Assembly: GCA_036940085.1 (NCBI GenBank)
Contig: JALLBK010001171.1
Span: forward strand, 1 to 13,966
From: Discostella pseudostelligera
Lineage: Eukaryota; Bacillariophyta; Thalassiosirophyceae; Thalassiosirales; Thalassiosiraceae
Length of the DNA: 13,966 nt
Direction of reading: 5' to 3'
Shown: in pieces, positions 7,770 to 13,966 of the stretch
Layout of the letters: each line of letters starts with the position of its first letter
Numbering within the stretch: the stretch's first letter is position 1
Position numbers and translations under genes: made by a program
The notes under the pieces: model-generated
The model's input: only the letters and a program-made list of their open reading frames with translations
Database searches by the model: none
Told to the model about the DNA's origin: nothing

Positions 7770-9371
7770 TCAATGTGCCAAAAGTGGCACCAAACTATCA
7801 ACAACGTGACCATAATCACAAATTTCCGCAGCCTGATAAGCTTCCTTCAGCAGATTTTTCCGTTTTACAGCTGACAATCCCGGTGCAATGAGCTCACCGA
7901 GGGAAGAAATTAATGAGTAGAGGTCATGTTTAGGGTGCGGAATTGCATTTGTAACCCCAATTATGTCTGGGTGAGCCCATTGGTCTGGACAGCCAGCCAC
8001 CAGTTCCAAGCTTTCTGATTGAATGGAAGAGCCCCAGTCGTTCAATAACACTGAGTCGTCTGTTGTGAGGTGGAAAATGTTTGCGAAGCGAACATCGCGA
8101 TGGACGATGCCACTGTCATGAACAAACCTCAGAGCCGAGACTAGACTACGAATATGGTCTTGCCGTATTGTGTTGAAGGTGAATGGAATACCAACTGGGG
8201 TAATAACAAGCCATCTGCCTTCGTATCCTTGTACAGTTGGAATTCGACAAGTACTGTGAATTGTTGCTGCTGCTCTTGCTGCCACCACCACTCCCCGTTG
8301 CATTGCTGCTTTCGCGACTCCGAGTTGATGCACATTTTCCTTGACAGTCTCTTCACAATCATAAAGTTTAGCCACGACATCCGTACCATTGTAGTCAGCC
8401 AAAAAGGCACGACATGTCTTCCCTTGACCAAGGCTTGCTTTTATTGTCAAATACTGGTTTTGAACGGTCGGCGGCTGGAGGTAACCGCTATCTTCTCGCA
8501 CGAGTTTGAAAAATGTTGCCATACCTTGATCAAACGTTAATGCACTAGTGATGTCCCAATGCACGAGGCATGGCCGCTCCCTCGATCTAGTTGATTTTAT
8601 CAGAACCACAATTGAATTGTTGGTGAAGAATCCATACACATGCTTCCGAAGGGGGTTGGCATCTAGAATTCGATGTCCATACTGAATGCCTTGTCCTAGT
8701 TCGGAAAGTGAATTACCAGACCAAGAATGACCCTTGCAGTCACCATAGGCTTCATATTCCGACGCCTTTGGCTTTGCAACGTTGGTTGGAAAGAATGCAA
8801 TATCTGGAATCTTCGTGCCGAGCAACCCAACCTCGTACCCAACCGAATGGCCAGGGAAAAAGTCTGACGACTCGTCGATGAGGCGCTTCCAAGACGGCTT
8901 GACAACATCTTTCTCGGGTCCCGTCTCCAGCAGGCGTTGCCGTCCATTTTTCAGACTTTCTGGCAAATGCATTTCCGGATTCGATATTAGCGGTACGGTC
9001 CAGTGGTGGATGCGCCCCTCGTTCCATTTTTCTTGGTAATAGTCTACGTAGCTAACAGCTTTGGAATCACGACTTTTTAATCCATACACCACCTTTTCAA
9101 GACGACGAATAGTGTGAATAGTTTCGCCCGCTCCCCAGAGAGAAGAGGTAGGATCATCGGTAGCAAAAATGGCCTGTCTTTTGGCAGTCGCCACGTAGGT
9201 GCCCGGAACTAATTTCCACGATTTGTTAATGCTTTTTGTCACACCATTCAAAGTGATGGTGCATTTACCAAGTTCTTCCTGCACTCCGGCGATAGTGATT
9301 CCGTCGGCACTGTCCAAAGATAACAGCGTGGCACCATCGTGATCGACGATCTGGATATCTCCGCCTCCCAT
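7770..9371 (-). CDS. CRN/FunK1-like protein: PD-(D/E)XK nuclease-like domain plus protein kinase domain
   Basis: The protein has 533 residues from the ATG at 9371; the frame extends five codons upstream without an ATG. Residues 1-75 are rich in predicted beta strands and may be a ubiquitin-like header. Residues about 110-290 carry a restriction-nuclease-like signature: GYE (E180), IPD (D190), GDCK (D211, K213) and QGIQY (Q227 to Y231), the QxxxY pattern of RecB/Cas4-like nucleases. Residues about 308-500 are a protein kinase fold: glycine loop LGQGKTCRAF (313-322), VVAK (K335), HRDVRFAN (H424, D426, N431), NDWG (D445) and KHDLYSL (D483). The catalytic residues are all present, so phosphotransfer is plausible. 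Nuclease plus kinase is known for Crinkler-type and FunK1-type proteins of eukaryotes, used in host interaction or genome conflict. There is no signal peptide. No intron or lesion is seen. The specific role here is unknown. Confidence 0.8.
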   Translation of the reverse strand: MGGGDIQIVDHDGATLLSLDSADGITIAGVQEELGKCTITLNGVTKSINKSWKLVPGTYVATAKRQAIFATDDPTSSLWGAGETIHTIRRLEKVVYGLKSRDSKAVSYVDYYQEKWNEGRIHHWTVPLISNPEMHLPESLKNGRQRLLETGPEKDVVKPSWKRLIDESSDFFPGHSVGYEVGLLGTKIPDIAFFPTNVAKPKASEYEAYGDCKGHSWSGNSLSELGQGIQYGHRILDANPLRKHVYGFFTNNSIVVLIKSTRSRERPCLVHWDITSALTFDQGMATFFKLVREDSGYLQPPTVQNQYLTIKASLGQGKTCRAFLADYNGTDVVAKLYDCEETVKENVHQLGVAKAAMQRGVVVAARAAATIHSTCRIPTVQGYEGRWLVITPVGIPFTFNTIRQDHIRSLVSALRFVHDSGIVHRDVRFANIFHLTTDDSVLLNDWGSSIQSESLELVAGCPDQWAHPDIIGVTNAIPHPKHDLYSLISSLGELIAPGLSAVKRKNLLKEAYQAAEICDYGHVVDSLVPLLAH

Positions 9372-9783
9372 CTTCGAATGCCACAATCAAATTATTAATT
9401 TGTCGCTCGAGGGACGGAAAGAGAGAAGTTGTTGTCTGAGATCTGGTGCTGAGCACAGACGGTGATCGGGCATTTATTTTTAATTATTGTCGGTGTGACT
9501 AGCCCGACTGAATCAGCGACGTACGGGGCGGCAGCAGCTTATCACTCTCCACACGACGACGACGATGTGTTGTTGCATTGGCGGCAAGTGTATTGATGGA
9601 ACAGGGCAGCGTTGGCGTCGGCAGTCGGTACCATAGGCGTCGGTCATGGCCATGGTGGCGGACTGTACTGTGGCGGATTGTATTTTGTATTTTCATGTTG
9701 TGTGAGGCGGTTGAAAAAATAGAGAAGGGTGGATTTTGTGGTGGTGGTGGTGGTGGTTGTGGAAAGTAGTACGGCATGCATTG
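9372..9783. other. Upstream region of the nuclease-kinase gene
   Basis: This should contain the promoter and 5' UTR of the minus-strand gene starting at 9371. An A/T-rich stretch lies at 9473-9490. A GTG/GGT trinucleotide run lies near 9738-9760. Open frames here on both strands are low in complexity, and I do not accept any as a gene. Confidence 0.45.
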
Positions 9784-9880
9784 CCGGCGCGAAAAGATAC
9801 GGCTTGGCCGGCGCGAAAGATATGGCGGGAAAAAAGATACGGCTTGGCAAACGCGTAAGATATGGCGGGAAAAAAGATAC
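9784..9880. repeat. 40-bp tandem repeat with E2F-like core
   Basis: Bases 9801-9840 and 9841-9880 are two copies of a 40-bp unit differing at only a few bases near GGCTTGGC. A partial earlier unit lies at 9784-9800. Each full unit contains GGCGGGAAA, the reverse complement of the E2F consensus TTTCCCGCC, at about 9825 and 9865. The array is about 0.45 kb upstream of the nuclease-kinase gene and next to the inverted-repeat element. Regulatory function is an inference. Confidence 0.85.
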
Positions 9881-9887
9881 GTCGCGT

Positions 9888-10618
9888 GCATGTGTTAGTA
9901 CCAAAACGTGGAAAATGCCCATTCATGTATCGTTCACCCCCATACATGGATGGGTACCCGTTCATGTATGGGGCTTTTCTTGTCGTCCTATCTATGGACT
10001 GTACCGAATTGTGGTGTTCCCAAACATAGAAAATGCCAGTTCATGTATCGGCATCCATATTTAGCTACGATACATAAACAGGCACCTTTTTTCTACCCGT
10101 TCATGAAAAGTACCTGAATGGGACCTGCCTATTCATGAATCGGTATTACCCATTCATGAATAGGCATTACCCATTCATAGATAGTTCGATTTGCAACCTG
10201 GTGTGCCTGTCCATAAATAGGTATATTCCCATTCATGAATAGGTTCGTGCCCGTCTATATCCGATACATGAATGGGACCTGCCTATTCATGGATTGGTAT
10301 TACCCATTCATGAATAGGCATTACCCATTCATAGATAGTTAAAACAAATTGGCGAGTGGAATTTTGCGAAGCAGTTTTTGCCTTCTGCTATCATATAATA
10401 GATTGGAAATTGGAAGGACGAGAAAGAAAGGGGAGATAAATATGACGTAAAGGGCTCAAAGTCCCCTTCACACCATCAAACCCCAAAGAAACAAGAGAAA
10501 ATAAAAGGATGAGCCCATTCATATAGGTTCAGCCCCATACATGAACGGGTACCCATCCATGTATGGGGATGAACGATACATGAATGGGCATTTTCCACGT
10601 TTTGGTCCTAACACATGC
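9888..10618. mobile_element. 731-bp element with 88-bp terminal inverted repeats built from palindromic motifs
   Basis: Bases 9888-9975 are the reverse complement of 10531-10618 with 86 of 88 matching and no gaps. Most of the interior and both ends consist of variants of CCCATTCATGAATGGG, a self-complementary 16-mer; I count roughly 20 variants. No transposase is encoded; the interior is non-coding. This suits a non-autonomous DNA transposon (MITE or foldback type). A possible 7-bp target duplication, ACGTCGC, lies at 9879-9885 and 10643-10649, but it would need 24 extra bases at the right end and is uncertain. The alternative is a satellite-like array with a local inversion. Confidence 0.7.
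10115..10340 (+). repeat. Two 72-bp direct repeats inside the inverted-repeat element
   Basis: Bases 10115-10186 and 10269-10340 match at 70 of 72 positions, offset by 154 bp. Each contains CCTATTCATG..., CCCATTCATGAATAGG and CCCATTCATAGATAG in that order, so the palindromic motif was amplified in blocks. Confidence 0.85.
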
Positions 10619-10640
10619 GCGCATGCATGCGTGCGCGCGC
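10611..10640. repeat. 30-bp alternating purine/pyrimidine (Z-DNA-prone) tract
   Basis: Every base from 10611 to 10640 alternates purine and pyrimidine, made of CA, TG and GC steps with CGCG blocks. It overlaps the last 8 bases of the right inverted repeat. Such sequences can adopt left-handed DNA under supercoiling; whether this happens here is unknown. Confidence 0.85.
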
Positions 10641-10739
10641 TGACGTCGCATTGCATTTCCGCAAAAATTATCCACATTAAGATCAGCCGCCTGCCAATAC
10701 AAGCTGCCCATCAACATCAACCACTCATCATCATCAACC

Positions 10740-11451
10740 ATGGCCATCATCATCATCATCATCATGGTGGCGACGGCATTGGCGGCATTGCCTACCGTCG
10801 ATGAGCACTACATGAACGCCTCCATCACCAATCTCCACCCTCGACATTGCATAGCTCTTTACCTTTACTTTTCTGTCCATCTTTCTGTACTGCTATTTTT
10901 ACAAGCCCGGCGGCTTTGGCGAATCCCATAGTGTATCTTGGCGGTCCTGTCATTGAAGCACGTCATTCCTGAATCTATTCCACTTTGCTGGAGTATCTCA
11001 TTCTTCATTGTAGATATGTTAGATTGACTGGGAGGAATGCGAAACATCGAGCATTGAGGAGTGTGAGCAAGGGATTCTTTGCCGAGGCTAGTACGGAGAG
11101 TGAATCAAGACATTATGAATTCAGTATTTTGACTAAATTTGATGAAATGGTCATCTTCTTCATCGATTTTCTCACACATCGTCCAATTCATGTACAATTG
11201 CAATGTGCAATTCACATCACCGTTGCAGCCATTTCTCAACCACTGGAAAAAATCCAAAAGCTACCTCTCCTTTATCATATTCTTCATCGCATTCACACTC
11301 TGTCGTATTGGGTGGGTCCCTTACGTTGTCTATACTGCCCCCCAGTATTCTCTTCTATATCTTACAGTTGGCGTGGTATGCAAAGATGTGTACGATGATT
11401 GTTCATTTTAAATTTCCGAAGGAGTTGAAGGAAACATTGAAGGAGCAGTGA
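10740..11451 (+). pseudogene. Broken TLC-domain (TRAM/LAG1/CLN8-type) membrane protein gene
   Basis: Pieces of one membrane protein appear in order but in different frames. From 10740: an ATC-repeat Met-Ile run, then TALAALPTVDEHYMNASITN and a hydrophobic helix CIALYLYFSVHLSVLLF. After a T5 run at 10896-10900 the frame changes to YKPGGFGESHSVSWRSCH, then a stop. From 10962: IPESIPLCWSISFFIVDMLD, then a stop. Near 11050-11095 in another frame: RSVSKGFFAEAST. From 11229: PFLNHWKKSKSYLSF, a helix, CRIGWVPYVVYTAP. After a C6 run at 11338-11343 the frame changes to ILFYILQLAWYAKMC and ends in a basic tail at 11451. The CR..W.PY and LQ..W..K patterns near the end resemble TLC proteins, which include ceramide synthases and relatives. 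A possible intron ends at 11228. The gene seems truncated internally as well. Confidence 0.5.
10746..10765 (+). repeat. ATC trinucleotide run
   Basis: Six or so ATC units encode the Ile run near the presumed start of the TLC-like sequence, so slippage here could change the N-terminus. A later ATG, at 10764, gives a shorter start without the Ile run. Confidence 0.7.
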
Positions 11452-11864
11452 TATATTATTGCAGATTCATACGAACTGTCGCGGGGGGGATGCAACAATA
11501 ACATCATGCATGAGTCTTCTACAATATCTCCCTTCACGGTTGGTTTGTGCACCACGGTTGATTGAGTCTGCTAATGGACAAACTCTGACTCGTACTCTTC
11601 GATTAGAATACACATGCCCAATTCATCAATGTGAGGTTCAGGTTGCCTTTTGTTGGGATGGTTAGAAAGATTATGCTTCCAATGGGTACGGTAGCCATGC
11701 TCGCTTCCCGTTCAATGGCAATCGATGTACAGAAATAGATTGAGATGAATTAATCATTATTTGTAGGTTCGGTGTGCAAACATTTATAGGACAGCGATAA
11801 TCTACCTTTCTAAAACCACATTTGTTGCTGTTCTTCACACAACGCGGGCAATACAGTATAGTAT
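11452..11864. other. Intergenic region between two pseudogenes
   Basis: No gene is accepted. A minus-strand open frame at 11671-11868 has spaced cysteines (YCPRCVKNSNKCGF and YRCPINVC) that faintly recall zinc-binding tails of some transposases, but it is short and overlaps the end of the methyltransferase remnant. A G7 run lies near 11483-11489. Confidence 0.35.
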
Positions 11865-13120
11865 TCATGGCATCTGATAAATCAACTCCTCCACCTTACT
11901 TTTCATCAGCACCTTTCCTTCTTTATCACTTCCAGTCTTTCTGCATGAAGATGTGAATCGGAAACGTATATTGTAAAGGCGGGCACTTTCCTTTGTACGC
12001 ATCACCTCCATTGTACCATCCAAACGAGTTGTCTGATCGGCAAGGAGAGGAATAGCACTGGGGAGGTGAAATACTTGCTGATTGTTGACCCCAGTGAGTG
12101 TCTGGCGAGAAAATTGAAGCAAAGTAATAGATGAGACACAAAGACGTCAAGGTACAATGAAACAAGATGAATATTGCAACTCACACCCCACCACGGGACC
12201 AGTCGACAAATGGGCTGGGTTCGAAACCTCCGGTGCCACACCACGCCCAACCTCATCCGTCCTTGATTTAAAGTCCACTGTGAACCATCCTACGAATCCA
12301 CTGATGGGTCCAACTGCACCATCGTGCGCATTTTCTGCCGATGATCTTCCCACTAAATACATCAAAATCAAACGGCACTCCACTTCCCTCATCTTCTCCC
12401 ATGGCCAATCCAACTCCACGTGCATCCTCGACAGTACAAGTGTGCATATCATACTCTTTCACAACACACGGTTCCGCCAAGAGACATTCTGAACGAAGCT
12501 CAGCCCAACGACTGCTCAATACATAATATTCCTTCTGCTTGCGATCAAAGTCTTTTTCAAGAATGCTCATGTCCACTCCATACATTGTCTGAGTCGTTTC
12601 TGCAAACTCTTTCCAATCCTCCATGGCCGCGGCATAGTCGGTATGTGACGCTCTGCGTTCCTCCTCGTCGGTAATGGGTGCGAGCAGCATGGTAGCATGA
12701 GATGGCATCATTAGCCCCGTTTTGGGTTTGAGGAAGGTATCATGTGCGCGCACCAATTAGTCCAGCATCGAACCCATCCATTTTGATTCTGGTCGTGAGC
12801 AGAATGAGATGACAAATATTTCAGTCGGCGGCTTTACAGATTGATATGATCACACACACACAGTCGAGTTGATTGACTTACCTGATAGGATAATATCCAC
12901 CCACCACTCGTTGATTCTTCCTCCCATCATCATTTAATTCAACGTCGCCCTCCTCCTGCGCCAAGCCAACACCATCCCAATCCTCTTCTTCTTCTGGCAA
13001 AACCACATCCTCCACGGCACCCTGAATAACCGTTACGATATGATCCATGCCATTGGCCTGAACAACACACCGTGCATTGTTGGCCATGGCAATGGCAGTG
13101 TATTCAATGGCGATTGATAT
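11865..13120 (-). pseudogene. Broken, 5'-truncated type I protein arginine methyltransferase gene
   Basis: Reading the minus strand from 13120: AIEYTAIAMANNARCVVQAN and VTVIQGAVEDVVLP, the SAM-site region after motif I. Then VDIILS before a GTAAGT donor at 12881, followed past the intron by WMG, SMLD, a stop, LVRAHDTFLKPKTGLMMPSH, a helical arm, EPCVVKEYDMHTCTVED, GPISGFVGWFTVDFKS, LSTGP, THWGQ and QQVFHLPSAIPLLADQT with a beta-barrel end. These are the hallmarks of PRMT1-like enzymes, which transfer methyl groups from SAM to arginine. Lesions: no N-terminal GxGxG motif; an apparent 4-bp insertion near 12895-12905; loss of the segment carrying the second active-site Glu; a stop at 12757-12759; a frame change near 12330-12360; and an apparent 7-bp insertion near 12080. 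Some could be misread introns, but not all. A functional copy probably lies elsewhere. Confidence 0.8.
12851..12862. repeat. CA dinucleotide run
   Basis: Six CA units lie within the presumed intron of the arginine methyltransferase pseudogene. Confidence 0.9.
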
Positions 13121-13591
13121 TTTGAATATTAAGCAAGCATTAATGGAAAAAAGGCACCACCGTGGCCGGGGGAATACAATGGTCAATACCCCCCACAAGT
13201 CCAGCCATTACACCTTCTGTCTTCCATTATATTCAACCATATATCTTCTAACATCACCACGCTCCCCCACCAATTCCAAACCGAAAAACAACACAAAACA
13301 AGGTCTGAACAACATCAAAGATTAGTAAAAACCAACGGAAAAATACAACAAAATTCAACACACCATACACCTCTTACAAGACACCATCGCAACCCCATTA
13401 CATCATGGACCGACAACGTACTACATACTACCAGCCGCCGGCAGTCATGGTCAACAACCCCCATCTCACACCACACAAAAGAACAGTACCAATTCCCACG
13501 CCACCCAACACACCGACACAAACCCATATCCACCTCCACCACAACATCAACAACAACACCATCAATTCACCTCAAGAAAACAACCAACACC
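13121..13591 (+). other. G-poor, C/A-rich region upstream of the Asn-rich gene
   Basis: The + strand becomes almost free of G from about 13230. One frame is open from 13133 to the window end, but the first ATG in it is at 13592, so the upstream part is probably 5' UTR or promoter. The open frame at 13405-13713 in another frame is a by-product of the C/A-rich composition. Confidence 0.5.
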
Positions 13592-13913
13592 ATGAAAATC
13601 GCCACCCGCCGCTCCCACCTCGGGACTTTCCCTCACCGCAAGAACCCTCACGCAACCCCAGTGGAGACCAAGCCAATCATGACGTACCACACGGAGGCCC
13701 GTCAAGACTGTGACAACAGTCGCTCCCCCAACAACTCGGATTCTCACAACACCCCCGCATACCCCATCTTCCCCAGCCCACCCGACCTCCGCGACACACC
13801 TACTCCACTTTCGACTACCCTTAGCACCAAACCACGCAACCATCTCCACAACGTCTTGAATGCCGACAACAAGGATGACAACAACATGGACTTTGACCCC
13901 AACACCAATACGG

Positions 13914-13965
<52 letters not shown>

Positions 13966-13966
13966 C
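13592..13966 (+). CDS. Asn-rich protein of unknown function, 3' end beyond the window
   Basis: From the ATG at 13592 (context ACCATGAAA) the frame stays open for 125 codons to the window end. The start is basic (MKIATRRSHLG, then PHRKNPHATP), followed by a Ser/Pro/Asn-rich middle with SPNNSDS, AYPIFPSPPDLRDTPTP and a helical NHLHNVLNADNKDDNNMDF, then a run of 17 Asn. Low-complexity Asn/Pro/Ser-rich N-termini with SP and TP sites are common in diatom transcription factors and kinases, but no domain is visible, so no function is proposed. There is no signal peptide. The open frame is helped by the C/A-rich composition, which makes stops rare, so gene status is moderately supported. Confidence 0.5.
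13916..13966 (+). repeat. AAC trinucleotide repeat at the window edge
   Basis: Seventeen uninterrupted AAC units run to the last base and encode Asn in the open frame from 13592. The repeat continues an unknown distance beyond the window. Read on the other strand it gives a meaningless Leu run. Confidence 0.95.

Noticed and set aside
8154..8540. Plus-strand frame opposite the nuclease-kinase gene
   Set aside because: It is a shadow of a strongly supported gene, and its Cys/His runs come from complementary codons.
9499..9965. Several overlapping minus-strand frames with repeated FFPP/SRIF segments
   Set aside because: They are translations of the 40-bp tandem repeat and the left inverted repeat; the repeats explain them.
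10115..10340. CRISPR-like array of short repeats
   Set aside because: The motif variants are diverged, palindromic and irregularly spaced with no constant-length unique spacers, and the region is eukaryotic.
11671..11868. Cys-rich minus-strand frame as a transposase zinc-binding tail
   Set aside because: Only two weak Cys pairs are seen, there is no catalytic domain nearby, and the frame starts inside the methyltransferase remnant.
12157..12674. Plus-strand frames opposite the methyltransferase remnant
   Set aside because: The minus strand carries the recognisable methyltransferase motifs; the plus-strand frames have none.
13405..13713. 102-residue plus-strand open frame
   Set aside because: It overlaps the better-supported frame from 13592, has no domain, and is explained by C/A-rich composition where stops are rare.
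13744..13965. Minus-strand open frame beginning with a long Leu run
   Set aside because: It is the complement of the AAC repeat and the G-poor tract; the Leu run is not a membrane segment and the frame has no motif.

Overview
The window looks like nuclear DNA of a diatom, possibly a centric one. The organism call is inferred from four things. One gene has a GTAAGT...TAG intron and a plastid presequence with an aromatic +1 residue after the signal peptide. One large secreted protein is Ser/Lys- and Pro/Thr-rich with repeated RXL motifs, as in diatom extracellular proteins. There are decayed gag-like sequences of the Ty1/copia type common in diatoms. Intergenic DNA is long and repeat-rich, and there is no bacterial operon layout.

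Layout. (1) 175-1183 (+): a two-exon gene for a predicted plastid protein resembling the plant HHL1 family; its intron holds a 73-bp tandem duplication joined by a single N, probably an assembly seam. (2) 2004-3908 (-): an intact, apparently single-exon gene for a secreted repeat protein, convergent with gene 1. (3) About 4320-7180: a strongly CpG-poor island with a symmetric foldback sequence and two broken copia-type gag remnants. (4) 7770-9371 (-): an intact gene for a two-domain protein, a PD-(D/E)XK/QxxxY nuclease-like domain followed by a protein kinase-like domain, in the style of Crinkler (CRN)/FunK1 proteins. (5) 9784-10640: a 40-bp tandem repeat, then a 731-bp element with 88-bp terminal inverted repeats (86/88 identical) made largely of variants of a 16-bp palindrome, then a 30-bp alternating purine/pyrimidine tract. 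(6) 10740-11451 (+): a broken TLC-domain membrane protein gene. (7) 11865-13120 (-): a broken, 5'-truncated type I protein arginine methyltransferase gene with several independent lesions. (8) 13592-13966 (+): the start of an Asn-rich protein that runs off the window, in an extremely G-poor region.

The genes do not form a pathway. Three apparently intact genes and one partial gene sit among transposon debris and at least two decayed gene copies, so this is an accessory or repeat-rich region. The items most worth following are the palindrome-built inverted-repeat element and the nuclease-kinase gene about 0.5 kb from it. No function linking the two can be shown from sequence alone.
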